This document shows, in pieces, positions 8,391 to 16,729 of a stretch of 64,000 bases of DNA. Source of the DNA: Pelagimonas phthalicica (GTDB lineage Bacteria > Pseudomonadota > Alphaproteobacteria > Rhodobacterales > Rhodobacteraceae). Numbering within the stretch: position 1 is the stretch's first letter; each line of letters begins with the position of its first letter. The stretch lies in NCBI RefSeq assembly GCF_004364805.1, contig NZ_SOAP01000002.1, positions 496,001 to 560,000 of the forward strand, in the 5' to 3' direction. The notes beneath the pieces are model-generated. The model ran no database searches. It saw only the letters and a list, made by a program, of their open reading frames with translations, and was not told where the DNA came from. A program made the position numbers and the translations under genes.

Positions 8391-8428
8391 TACCAGCGCA
8401 ACGATTGGTTTAAAATCGTTGCGTGGTA
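8391..8428. promoter_or_regulatory. Long stem-loop upstream of the GT41 gene
   Basis: CGCAACGATT (8397-8406) pairs perfectly with AATCGTTGCG (8414-8423) around a 7-base loop; a one-base bulge then extends the stem by TACCA/TGGTA (8391-8395, 8424-8428). It lies 50 bp before the GT41 start and about 195 bp before psuK on the other strand. With no T-run on either side it is not a standard terminator. It could be an mRNA leader structure or a protein-binding dyad. Confidence 0.6.
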
Positions 8429-8623
8429 TTTAGGAATTCTCTGACGAACTACCAGTGCAAAACGGCGAATTTGATAGCACCGTGGGTGATGGGTTCAATG
8501 TGTCGCGGGCAGCGTTTCTGTGCAGTAATATATTTTACATAATACGGATTATGGGTTAATTGCATTGCCAGAGCTAACGCTTCGGCTCTTGCCCCTTTTG
8601 CCAATCCGCTGCAAAACCGCATC

Positions 8624-9517
8624 ATGACAAAGACTCCACATATCCTATGTATTGGTTCGGTCCTGTGGGACATCATTGGCCGATCCGCCAGCGTTATGCG
8701 CGCCGGATCTGATGTGCCCGGACGGATCATCAGGTTGCCCGGCGGCGTTGCGATGAACATCGCCATGGCCCTGTCGCGTTTTGGTTTAAAGGCGGATCTG
8801 TTATCTGCCATTGGCCAGGACGCCGAAGGCAACGAATTGGTCAGCGAATGTGCGCGGCGTGGGCTTGGCACGGATCACCTCTATCGCTCGGCTGACTTGC
8901 CCACAGATCGTTACATGGCGATTGAAGGTGCTAACGGGTTGATCGCAGCAATCGCAGACGCCCACTCCTTGGAAGCTGCGGGCGACAAGATACTGAATCC
9001 ACTGAACTTTGGCCCGTTGGGGAATCCGGAAAAACCCTTTGACGGTCTGATCGCACTTGATGGCAATCTCACCGCTGCTTTGCTCGAGAAAATCGCGGTC
9101 AGCGACTCTTTTTCTGCCGCTGATCTGCGCGTTGCGCCTGCCAGTCCGGGCAAGGCTGAGCGCCTCTTGCCCTTTGTTCGCGAAGGGCGCGGGACGCTTT
9201 ACGTGAATCTGGAAGAAGCTGGAATTCTCTGTCAGGCCTCTTTTGAAACCGCTTCCGAAGCTGCGGCTAAACTATTGGAAAGAGGAGCGTCTCGGGTTTT
9301 GGTGACCAATGGCGGCGATAGCTGTTGTGACGCAACCCAGGATGGTTTGATCAGTCAGTCACCGCCCGAAGTGTTGGTCACCCGTGTGACCGGTGCCGGC
9401 GATACCTTTATGGCGGCCCATATCGCCGCAGAATGTGACGGCGCAAATCGTGCCGACGCCCTGAGCCGCGCCTTGCACGCCGCTGCATCCTACGTTTCCG
9501 GAGAAGTCGCAATATGA
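8624..9517 (+). CDS. psuK: PfkB-family sugar kinase, probable pseudouridine kinase
   Basis: 297 residues with the ribokinase fold: the GG motif region RLPGGVAMNIAMALSRFG (about 38-55) and the C-terminal catalytic signature VTGAGDTFMAAHIA (about 258-271), whose Asp is the base. It would phosphorylate pseudouridine to pseudouridine 5'-phosphate. The specificity is inferred from its 4-bp overlap with psuG (9514-9517), the enzyme of the next step. Other PfkB kinases look alike in sequence, so the substrate rests on context. Confidence 0.85.
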   Translation: MTKTPHILCIGSVLWDIIGRSASVMRAGSDVPGRIIRLPGGVAMNIAMALSRFGLKADLLSAIGQDAEGNELVSECARRGLGTDHLYRSADLPTDRYMAIEGANGLIAAIADAHSLEAAGDKILNPLNFGPLGNPEKPFDGLIALDGNLTAALLEKIAVSDSFSAADLRVAPASPGKAERLLPFVREGRGTLYVNLEEAGILCQASFETASEAAAKLLERGASRVLVTNGGDSCCDATQDGLISQSPPEVLVTRVTGAGDTFMAAHIAAECDGANRADALSRALHAAASYVSGEVAI

Positions 9518-10428
9518 CCATCGTTACCCCCTCGCCCGCCGTTGCCCAGGCTCTGCAAGACGGTCGTCCCGTTGTTGCGCTGGAAAGCACGATTATCACC
9601 CATGGCATGCCTTGGCCGCAAAACCTTGAGGTGGCGCGCCAGGTCGAGGCCACGGTTCGTGAAAACGGAGCAGAACCGGCAACGATTGCGGTTATTGACG
9701 GCGTTTTGCATGTCGGGTTGACCGATGAGCAGCTGGAAAAGCTGGCGCAGACCAAAGGTGTCGCCAAGCTGAGCCGCGCCGATATGGCCGTTTGCATGGC
9801 GCAAGGCCGCACGGGTGCAACCACTGTCGCGGCGACCATGATTGCCGCCAAACTTGCCGGAATTTCGGTCTTTGCGACCGGAGGCATTGGGGGCGTGCAT
9901 AAAGGGGCCGAAAACAGTTTCGACATCTCCGCCGATCTTCAAGAGCTTGGTCAAACTGCCGTGACCGTCGTTGCGGCGGGTGCCAAGGCAATCCTTGACC
10001 TTCCGAAAACCTTGGAAGTACTTGAAACCCTTGGCGTTCCGGTCATTGCCTTTGGTCAGGATCAGCTCCCCGCCTTCTGGTCGCGCGAGGCAGGTTTGCG
10101 CGCACCTCTGCGTATGGATTCCGCGGCTGAGATCGCCGCAGCTCAGGTGATGCGGGCCAAGCTTGGTCTGCCGGGTGGTCAATTGGTGACCAATCCGATT
10201 CCTCAAGATGCTGAAATCGCACGCGAAACCCTTGCCCCGATTATTGGTGAGGCAACCAAAGACGCCGAAACTCATGGGATCAAGGGCAAGGACGTAACGC
10301 CCTATCTGTTGCAGCGGATCTATGAACTGACCGAGGGCCGTTCGCTGGAGGCAAATATCGCGCTGGTTCTGAACAACGCGCGGCTAGCCTCTGAAATCGC
10401 GCAAGAATTGTGCAAAATAGAAGCATGA
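9514..10428 (+). CDS. psuG: Pseudouridine-5'-phosphate glycosidase
   Basis: 304 residues. VVALESTIITHGMPWPQN (about 20-37) carries the catalytic Glu, FATGGIGGVHKGAE the phosphate and metal site, and AGAKAILDLPKTLEVLE the Schiff-base Lys (near residue 154); GQDQLPAFW and LVTNPIP also fit. It cleaves the C-C glycosidic bond of pseudouridine 5'-phosphate to uracil and ribose 5-phosphate, which salvages pseudouridine from RNA breakdown. It is translationally coupled to psuK. No PsuT-type transporter is adjacent. Confidence 0.95.
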   Translation: MTIVTPSPAVAQALQDGRPVVALESTIITHGMPWPQNLEVARQVEATVRENGAEPATIAVIDGVLHVGLTDEQLEKLAQTKGVAKLSRADMAVCMAQGRTGATTVAATMIAAKLAGISVFATGGIGGVHKGAENSFDISADLQELGQTAVTVVAAGAKAILDLPKTLEVLETLGVPVIAFGQDQLPAFWSREAGLRAPLRMDSAAEIAAAQVMRAKLGLPGGQLVTNPIPQDAEIARETLAPIIGEATKDAETHGIKGKDVTPYLLQRIYELTEGRSLEANIALVLNNARLASEIAQELCKIEA

Positions 10429-10513
10429 CGACACAGAAATGACCTCCGACCATTGTCGCGAGGTGAATCAGACCTTAATTTCCCTGTGACCACTACTCAA
10501 AGTACACCGGACC

Positions 10514-11245
10514 ATGACAACACCATTTGACCCGGAAACCAAGCGCCCCGGCTTTATCGCCAGATTGCGCAATTCCTTTTTGACGGGGATCATCGTCATT
10601 GCTCCGGTTGGCCTGACTGTCTGGTTGATCTGGACAGTCATCGGCTGGGTGGACAGTTTTGTCTGGCCGTTTGTCCCGGATGCCTATCACCCGGCCGAAA
10701 TTCTGAATCGTTGGTTTGAGCTTGAGGGCGAAAACCGGATTGAGGTGAATGTTCGCGGCCTGGGCGTTGTCGTCTTTTTGATCTTTACCATTCTGGTTGG
10801 CTGGATCGCCAAGGGGCTGATTGGTCGCTCGATGATCAATTTTGGGGAAACTCTGGTGGATCGCACCCCTGTGGTGCGCTCGATCTATTCGGGGATCAAA
10901 CAGCTTGCCGAGACGGTATTCGCCCAATCCGAGCGCAGTTTTGAAAAGGCCTGCTTGATCCAATATCCGCGCAAGGGGATCTGGGCCATCGGGTTCATTT
11001 CAACCGTCGCCAGGGGTGAAGTCGCTGAAAAAGCAGAGAATATGGGCGATTTGATATCGGTTTTCGTCCCCACGACGCCCAACCCGACCTCTGGGTTTTT
11101 GCTGTTCTTCCCGCGTGAGGATGTGATCGAGCTCGACATGAATATCGAAGACGCCGCCAAATTAGTGATCTCGGCGGGCTTGGTTTACCCCAATGGCGAA
11201 AAGGCCAAGGAAGCGGTCGAAGAACAGCTACGCAAGGCGTCCTGA
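10514..11245 (+). CDS. DUF502 family membrane protein
   Basis: 243 residues with a hydrophobic segment near the N-terminus (GIIVIAPVGLTVWLIWTVIGW, broken at about 28-48) and a second at about 75-95 (VVVFLIFTILVGWIAKGLIG, 20 residues). The DUF502 hallmarks follow: RTPVVRSIYSGIKQLAETVF, TPNPTSGFLLFFPREDV and a C-terminal VISAGL. Role unknown; a plant member (COV1) affects vascular patterning. Probably an inner-membrane protein. It is monocistronic, between psuG and a convergent patatin gene. Confidence 0.85.
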   Translation: MTTPFDPETKRPGFIARLRNSFLTGIIVIAPVGLTVWLIWTVIGWVDSFVWPFVPDAYHPAEILNRWFELEGENRIEVNVRGLGVVVFLIFTILVGWIAKGLIGRSMINFGETLVDRTPVVRSIYSGIKQLAETVFAQSERSFEKACLIQYPRKGIWAIGFISTVARGEVAEKAENMGDLISVFVPTTPNPTSGFLLFFPREDVIELDMNIEDAAKLVISAGLVYPNGEKAKEAVEEQLRKAS

Positions 11246-11277
11246 TCCAGGTCAGGCACGGCCCCTGCCCTGACTTC

Positions 11278-12309
11278 TTAACCAAACATGGCGCGCAAAT
11301 CGGCGGTCTGCGCCTTGCCCAGATCCTTTTTATGCGCGTCGATAAAGCTGCCAGCGGCACGTCGCCCGGCCTTTTTCAACTGCGCCAAAACGGATGGCAC
11401 GGGCAGGGTTTTCGTCGCCACCGAGAGGTCATTCATCAGGTCGTCATCAGCGATCATATGCACGCGAACATCCTTCATGCTGCCCGCCTGCAATGATCCC
11501 TGTTTCAGCAGGCGTTGAACGAATTCAATAGCGCGCAACTCACGTAACAGCGAAGAGTTAAAGCTGATCTCATTGATTCTATTCTGAATTTCTGGTGGCG
11601 TCACCGGAACCTGACTGCGAAACATCGGGTTGATGTTCACGACGATGATATCATCTGGCAAAGCACTGTCGAAAAACGGGAAAAGCGGCGGGTTGCCTGT
11701 GTATCCGCCATCCCAAAAGGCTTCGATGACACCGGTTTCCGGGTCTTCCAATTCAACTGCTTGAAACAGGGTTGGCAGGCAGGCCGAGGCCAGAATAGCT
11801 TTGGTCGTGATCCGTTTGCCGGTAAAGACCCGGATCTTACCTTCGCGCACCTGCGTGGCCCCGACATAAAACCGTGGCCCGTCCTCGGCGCAGATCGTGT
11901 CAAAGTCAAAACGATCAACGATCTTTTCCAGCGGATTGCGATAGGCTGGCCCCCAGGCATAGGGCGACATCATGCGCCCCATCGTCTCGCCCCATATATA
12001 GGGCAGCGAATATTCGACGGCCTTGGACACGATGCCGGGATTGGGCAGCCAGGGATGCATCCATTGCGGGGTGGTGGTTTCCCCTGCCCCAAGCTGCGAC
12101 CAAAGCCAGTCGAGGTTTTCACGCGCGCCTTCGCGCCCGCCATGGATCAGGCCCGATTTCAGCGCAGCGCCGTTCAGCGCCCCGGCAGAGGTGCCGGAAA
12201 TGGCGGCAATTTCGATCTCATCATCTTCGAGAAGCCGATCCAGGACACCCCAGGTAAAAGCCCCATGCGCACCGCCGCCCTGTAGGGCCAGGTTGATCTT
12301 TACCATCAC
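11278..12309 (-). CDS. Patatin-like phospholipase
   Basis: 343 residues with the patatin catalytic set: oxyanion GGGAHGAFTWG (11-21), nucleophile Ser41 in GTSAG and the DGG of FWDGGYTGNPP for the Ser-Asp dyad. A hydrolase of acyl esters, probably of membrane phospholipids. No signal peptide is seen. Either of the first two Met codons could be the start. It is convergent with the DUF502 gene. Related bacterial proteins act on stored lipids or polyhydroxyalkanoate granules, and bdhA is close, but a link is only inference. Confidence 0.88.
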   Translation of the reverse strand: MMVKINLALQGGGAHGAFTWGVLDRLLEDDEIEIAAISGTSAGALNGAALKSGLIHGGREGARENLDWLWSQLGAGETTTPQWMHPWLPNPGIVSKAVEYSLPYIWGETMGRMMSPYAWGPAYRNPLEKIVDRFDFDTICAEDGPRFYVGATQVREGKIRVFTGKRITTKAILASACLPTLFQAVELEDPETGVIEAFWDGGYTGNPPLFPFFDSALPDDIIVVNINPMFRSQVPVTPPEIQNRINEISFNSSLLRELRAIEFVQRLLKQGSLQAGSMKDVRVHMIADDDLMNDLSVATKTLPVPSVLAQLKKAGRRAAGSFIDAHKKDLGKAQTADLRAMFG

Positions 12310-12501
12310 GTGTCCTCTCTATCGGCTTGTTCAAGGTAATCGCTGCCGCGCAGAATTGCCAGAAACAGGCGCTGAAAAACATGACAGGGGTATTTCATTC
12401 CATTTGACGTGACGGAGTGCCCGGCAAACGGCAACTTGTTCTTTTCAGACCGGTTTTCTCGGGGAATACCTGTGGCACGACATTCCACAAAAGAGGCCAC
12501 C

Positions 12502-13296
12502 ATGACTGAAACCGTTCTGCTCAAACGCAATGATCACGTGGCCGAAGTGTGGTTGAACCGCCCCGAGAAACACAATGCCGTGGATTTGTCGGTCTTCGAA
12601 GGGCTGGCCCGCATTGGCGAGGAGATCAAGGCTGACCCAAGCATTCGCGCGGTTGTTCTGGCCGGAACTGGCGACAATTTTTGTTCCGGCATCGATACCG
12701 GCTTTTTCACCGGTGCGATGAACCCGGCCAAACTGGTTGAACAGATAAAGACTTTCCCTGACGGCGAAGTTGCCAATATGTTCCAAAAGCCGGGCTATGT
12801 CTGGCAAGAGATCGAGGTTCCGGTGATCGCCGCGCTTCAGGGCGTGACCTATGGCGCAGGCACACAGATCGCTTTGGGCGCGGATATCCGATTTGCCGCA
12901 CCGAATACGCGGATGTCGGTGATGGAAATCAAATGGGGTTTGATCCCGGATATGAGCATCACCCAGACCCTACCGCGTTTGGTGCGCATGGATGTGGCCA
13001 AAGAGTTGGTCTTTACCGGTCGTATCGTCGAGGCCGAGGAATGTGCGCAGCTAGGACTAGTGACTCGCGTTGTCGACGACCCATTGGCCGAAGCCCGCGC
13101 CTTGGCTGACGTGATTGCGGGCAAAAACCCGGATGCGATCCGACGCGATAAGCAATTGTTGAACGATTGCTGGCTTGGCGATGCAGAAACCACTCTGCGG
13201 CGCGAGGCGGAATTGCAAGCCGAGGTAATCGGACAACCCAACCAGCTTGAGGCGATTTTTGCTCAGATGCAAAAACGCGCCCCGGTCTTTAAATGA
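12502..13296 (+). CDS. Crotonase-family enoyl-CoA hydratase/isomerase
   Basis: 264 residues; the Met preceded by AAAGAGG is preferred to one 93 bp upstream. Crotonase fold: oxyanion loop AGTGDNFCSGID (about 54-65) and GVTYGAGTQIALGADIRFAA (about 113-132). The position that often carries the second catalytic acid reads EIKWGLIPDMS, an Asp arrangement seen in dienoyl-CoA isomerase-type members, so isomerisation is as likely as hydration. It acts on acyl-CoA thioesters in the cytoplasm. A bidirectional terminator separates it from the convergent pentapeptide gene. Confidence 0.82.
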   Translation: MTETVLLKRNDHVAEVWLNRPEKHNAVDLSVFEGLARIGEEIKADPSIRAVVLAGTGDNFCSGIDTGFFTGAMNPAKLVEQIKTFPDGEVANMFQKPGYVWQEIEVPVIAALQGVTYGAGTQIALGADIRFAAPNTRMSVMEIKWGLIPDMSITQTLPRLVRMDVAKELVFTGRIVEAEECAQLGLVTRVVDDPLAEARALADVIAGKNPDAIRRDKQLLNDCWLGDAETTLRREAELQAEVIGQPNQLEAIFAQMQKRAPVFK

Positions 13297-13306
13297 AGCC
13301 TTGCTG

Positions 13307-13335
13307 AAAAAGGCCCCCGATGACGGGCCCTTTTT
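13307..13335. terminator. Bidirectional terminator between convergent genes
   Basis: AAAAAGGCCC and GGGCCCTTTTT pair around an 8-base centre; A-runs and T-runs on both sides serve both strands. It follows the crotonase gene by about 11 bp and overlaps the stop codon of the pentapeptide gene on the minus strand. Confidence 0.85.
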
Positions 13336-13666
13336 ACCCGTGGATTTTATCCCAAAGCGCAATCAGATCAGACAGTTTGATCCCGTCAATCGTCATGTCG
13401 GTGATGTTGGCATCCGAGATTGCGACCCCTTGCAGGTTCGCATTCTTGATCGAGACATCCGACATGTTGACGTTGTGAAAACATGCGGCTGACAGGTTGA
13501 CGTTTTCAACCTTCAACCCTTGCGCGTTCACATCATCAAGCGTGGCCTCGATCAAATGCGCATCTTTGAACACAGCATCCTTGAGGCTCACGCGGGTAAA
13601 GCGCGAGCCGCACAGGTACATGTTGTCAATTTCGAGCTTGTCGCGCCCTGCCTCTTTGTCGCTCAC
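13334..13666 (-). CDS. Small pentapeptide-repeat protein
   Basis: 110 residues. Residues about 20-95 follow the pentapeptide-repeat pattern, with a Leu, Val or Phe at each central position (for example ATLDDVNAQGLKVENVNLSA). Such proteins fold as a right-handed four-sided helix; functions range from scaffolding to DNA mimicry, and none can be assigned here. The start overlaps the bdhA stop by 4 bp, so it is the second gene of a bdhA operon. Confidence 0.8.
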   Translation of the reverse strand: MSDKEAGRDKLEIDNMYLCGSRFTRVSLKDAVFKDAHLIEATLDDVNAQGLKVENVNLSAACFHNVNMSDVSIKNANLQGVAISDANITDMTIDGIKLSDLIALWDKIHG

Positions 13667-14436
13667 AGCGCGGTCCAGCCGCCATCGACGCTGATGGTTG
13701 TGCCGGTGATTTGCGCCGCCGCGTCAGAGCAAAGGAACACTGCGGTGCCACCCATTTGTTCCACGGTCGCAAACTCCTTGGATGGTTGGCGCGTCAGCAT
13801 GACATTCTTGACCACCTCTTCGCGCGACATGTTGTATTCTTTCATCGTGTCGGGGATCTGCGCCTCGACCAATGGGGTCAGAACATATCCTGGGCAGATG
13901 GCATTGGCGGTGATTGGTTCTTGAGCGGTTTCCAACGCCACAACTTTGGTCATGCCGACGACTCCGTGTTTTGCCGCGACATAGGCGGACTTGTAGGGCG
14001 AGGCAGTCAACCCATGGGCCGAGGCGATGTTGATCACCCTGCCCCACCCGGCGGCGCGCATCTTGGGCAAAGCGGCGGCGGTGGTGTGAAAGGCAGAGTT
14101 CATGTTGATCGCGATGATGGCATCCCATTTTTCAACCGGGAATTCGTCGATCGCGGTCACATGCTGAATCCCGGCATTGTTGATCAGGATATCGCAGCTG
14201 CCCGCCTTTTCGATCAGGTTACGGCATTGATCGCCTTTGGACATGTCCGCCTGAATATAGCGCGCGGTCACGCCGGTTTCCTTGGCAATCTCGGCGGCGA
14301 TAGCGTGGTCTTCTTCACGGTCGGTGAAGGAGTTGATCACCACATCGGCCCCCGCCTTGGCCATTTCCCAAGCGATTCCCAAACCGATTCCCGAATTGGA
14401 TCCGGTGATGACGGCTGTTTTTCCCTGAAGCGACAT
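13663..14436 (-). CDS. bdhA: 3-hydroxybutyrate dehydrogenase (SDR family)
   Basis: 257 residues. MSLQGKTAVITGSNSGIG has the NAD-binding TGxxxGIG, NNAG follows (ILINNAGIQHVTAID), and the catalytic Ser and YxxxK occur in INIASAHG and YKSAYVAAKHG. The close match to the beta-hydroxybutyrate dehydrogenase pattern (GLGIAWEMAKAGADVVIN, NAICPGYVLTPLV) supports oxidation of D-3-hydroxybutyrate to acetoacetate in PHB and ketone-body metabolism. The start has GGAAGAG at the right spacing. The promoter is described at 14459-14487. Confidence 0.88.
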   Translation of the reverse strand: MSLQGKTAVITGSNSGIGLGIAWEMAKAGADVVINSFTDREEDHAIAAEIAKETGVTARYIQADMSKGDQCRNLIEKAGSCDILINNAGIQHVTAIDEFPVEKWDAIIAINMNSAFHTTAAALPKMRAAGWGRVINIASAHGLTASPYKSAYVAAKHGVVGMTKVVALETAQEPITANAICPGYVLTPLVEAQIPDTMKEYNMSREEVVKNVMLTRQPSKEFATVEQMGGTAVFLCSDAAAQITGTTISVDGGWTAL

Positions 14437-14458
14437 GTGCTCTTCCCTTTTACGTGAA

Positions 14459-14487
14459 TGACTTTGCTTGTGCGGCATAACATGCTG
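14459..14487 (-). promoter_or_regulatory. Likely sigma-70 promoter of bdhA
   Basis: On the minus strand TTGCAA, a 17-bp spacer and TGTTAT occur about 25-50 bp ahead of the bdhA start and downstream of the terminator at 14563-14588. Four of six bases match consensus in each hexamer. Its presence means the upstream minus-strand transcript need not be the bdhA leader. Coordinates are approximate to a few bases. Confidence 0.45.
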
Positions 14488-14562
14488 CATCGCCAATATT
14501 TGCAAGGGAAAGCGTACATAATAAGCGCAACACGCCTTGAAGCCCGCCGCCCAATCACGCAG

Positions 14563-14637
14563 AAAAAAACCCCGGCGCAAGGCCGGGGTTCAGTCATTGA
14601 GGCAGGTTTCATACAGGCAAGAAACCTATCGAGCAGT
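14563..14637 (-). ncRNA. Candidate small RNA, about 75 nt
   Basis: On the minus strand a promoter (TTGGAC, 14667-14672; 17-bp spacer; TATAAC, 14644-14649) predicts a start near 14637. The transcript would fold a 7-bp hairpin AGGTTTC/GAAACCT with a 10-base loop and end in a strong terminator, CCCCGGC/GCCGGGG followed by seven T (14563-14588). No ORF with a ribosome-binding site lies inside. Promoter, hairpin and terminator together in about 110 bp between the divergent bdhA and yejA-like genes suggest an independent small RNA. The alternative is an attenuated bdhA leader. Confidence 0.65.
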
Positions 14638-14643
14638 GATTTT

Positions 14644-14672
14644 GTTATAAGCGTTTCCTCGCCCGAGTCCAA
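14644..14672 (-). promoter_or_regulatory. Promoter of the candidate small RNA
   Basis: TTGGAC and TATAAC hexamers are separated by exactly 17 bp on the minus strand (14667-14672 and 14644-14649). The -10 box matches consensus at five of six positions. It points away from the yejA-like gene, whose start is 80 bp to the right. Confidence 0.6.
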
Positions 14673-14751
14673 GCTAAAAGTTTGAAAAGGCGTAAAAGCA
14701 CCGGTAGGCTGCGGATCAATAAAACAAGGGTTAACAGGGATTGTTGCCAAA

Positions 14752-16569
14752 ATGAGCGTAAACTTTTTCCGAAATTCGAGACTGACCGCAGGCGTCATTT
14801 CTCTGATTCTCTCCAGTGGGTTAGCGGTTGCCGAGCCCCAACATGGCATAGCTATGTATGGTGACCCCGAACTTCCACCGGATTTTGTGTCGCTCCCCTA
14901 TGTGAATATCGATGCTCCCAAAGGTGGGGTGATCGCCGCAGGCGAGGTTGGCAGCTTTGACAGCCTGAACCCTTATATCCAAAAAGGGCGCGTGCCCTGG
15001 CAGTTGCGTTTCCTCGGAGTCGAAAGCCTGATGGGGCGCAATTGGGACGAACCTTTCTCGCTTTATGGCCTGCTGGCCGAATCGATTGAGGTCGGTCCGA
15101 ATCGCGAGTGGGTTGAATTCACCCTGCGCGATGAGGCGCGTTTTTCTGATGGCAGCCCGGTCACCGTCGAGGATGTGATGTGGAGCTATGAGACCCTTGG
15201 GACCAAGGGGCATGGCCGCTACCGTGGGTTGTGGGGCAAAATCGGCAGCATGGAGCAGACCGGCCCCAACAAGGTCAAGTTCACATTCAACGTCGAAGAT
15301 CGCGAACTGGCCCTGATCGTCGGCATGCGTCCGATCCTGAAAAAGGCTCAATGGGAAGGTGTGGATTTTGAAACCTCGCGCCTGGATCAAGTCCCGATCA
15401 CCTCATCACCCTATGTCGTAGACGATTACGAGGCGGGCCGTTTCGTTACCCTGAAACGCAACCCCGACTACTGGGGCAACGACCTGCCCTATCGTCGCGG
15501 CACCATGAACTTTGATGAAATCCGCATGGAATTCTTTGGTGACGAAACCGCTCTGTTTGAAGCATTCAAAGGCGGGCTTTTGAACACCAACCGTGAATTC
15601 AACGTCGAGAAATGGGAAACGCAATATGGTTTCCCTGCCATTGGCGCAGGAGAAGTCGTTAAATCGGAAATCCCGCATGCCAGACCGTCGGGCATCATCG
15701 GGTTGGCGATGAACACCCGCAAAGACCTCTTCGCCGATTGGCGTGTGCGTGATGCGATGACCCACGCCTTTAACTTTGAATACATCAACGAAATCCTCAC
15801 CGGATCAAAACAGCCGCGCATAACCTCGTATTTCTCAAACTCGGTTCTGGGGATGCAGGACGGACCGGCCACTGGCAAGGTCAAGGAGCTGTTGGAGCCG
15901 TTCAAAGACGATCTGCTGCCCGGCGCGCTTGAGGGCTACGCCCTGCCCGTTTCTGACGGCTCGGAACGCAACCGCAAGAACCTGCGCAAAGCCTTGGCCC
16001 TTATGGAAGAAGCTGGCTACACCGTGCAGGACGGCGTGATGAAAGATGGCGACGGTAATCCGTTCACCTTTGAAATTCTCATGCGCAAAGGCAATTCAGA
16101 GCATGAGCGGATCGCCGACACCTTTGTTCAAGCGTTAAAACGCATGAGCATCGATGCCACAATCAACACAATCGACTCGGCGCAATATAAGGAACGTACG
16201 CTCGAATACGATTTCGACATGACCTTTTACTGGCGCGGCGTCTCTTTGTCCCCCGGCAATGAACAGTATAATTATTGGGGCTCGAACGGTGTCGAAACGC
16301 CGGGAACGCGCAATTGGATGGGGGTGAATTCACCCGCAGTTGATGCGATGATCAATGAGATCCTAACCGCGCAATCTCGCGAAGATTTTGTCTCAGCGAC
16401 CCGTGCCCTGGACCGCGTGTTGACATCAGGGCGCTATGTCATCCCGTTCTACACCTACACAAATGGCCGTCTTGCACATGCCAAGGAGCTTAGCTATCCC
16501 GAGCGTATTCCAGTCTATGGCGATTGGATCACCTGGCAATCCGACGTGTGGTGGTGGGAAGACAAATAA
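14752..16569 (+). CDS. YejA-like extracellular peptide-binding protein
   Basis: 605 residues. A Sec signal peptide (about 1-27, ending SSGLAVAEP) precedes an SBP_bac_5 domain: GGVIAAGEVGSFDSLNPYI, then WVEFTLRDEARFSDGSPVTVEDV, the family signature, at about 118-140. The length and N-terminal APKGG pattern match the YejA/microcin C-type dipeptide or oligopeptide periplasmic proteins of ABC importers. No permease or ATPase genes follow; a terminator does, so it is an orphan binding protein here. It may share transporters encoded elsewhere. Confidence 0.88.
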   Translation: MSVNFFRNSRLTAGVISLILSSGLAVAEPQHGIAMYGDPELPPDFVSLPYVNIDAPKGGVIAAGEVGSFDSLNPYIQKGRVPWQLRFLGVESLMGRNWDEPFSLYGLLAESIEVGPNREWVEFTLRDEARFSDGSPVTVEDVMWSYETLGTKGHGRYRGLWGKIGSMEQTGPNKVKFTFNVEDRELALIVGMRPILKKAQWEGVDFETSRLDQVPITSSPYVVDDYEAGRFVTLKRNPDYWGNDLPYRRGTMNFDEIRMEFFGDETALFEAFKGGLLNTNREFNVEKWETQYGFPAIGAGEVVKSEIPHARPSGIIGLAMNTRKDLFADWRVRDAMTHAFNFEYINEILTGSKQPRITSYFSNSVLGMQDGPATGKVKELLEPFKDDLLPGALEGYALPVSDGSERNRKNLRKALALMEEAGYTVQDGVMKDGDGNPFTFEILMRKGNSEHERIADTFVQALKRMSIDATINTIDSAQYKERTLEYDFDMTFYWRGVSLSPGNEQYNYWGSNGVETPGTRNWMGVNSPAVDAMINEILTAQSREDFVSATRALDRVLTSGRYVIPFYTYTNGRLAHAKELSYPERIPVYGDWITWQSDVWWWEDK

Positions 16570-16597
16570 GCCCAGACAAGTCGATCAAATGAAAAAG

Positions 16598-16621
16598 CGG
16601 CGGGGGTTTCCCCGCCGTTTT
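16598..16621 (+). terminator. Terminator of the yejA-like gene
   Basis: An 8-bp GC stem CGGCGGGG/CCCCGCCG with a 4-base loop, then TTTTG, lies 29 bp after the stop. Confidence 0.8.
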
Positions 16622-16729
16622 GCCGTCTTAGGGTCTGGTCCTTATGCGACTTTTCGGTAAGAGACCTGAGCGCCAGACCGTTATAGTCTGATCTTGAAAC
16701 CTCAAAAGACAACATAAAGACAAGGCGAC

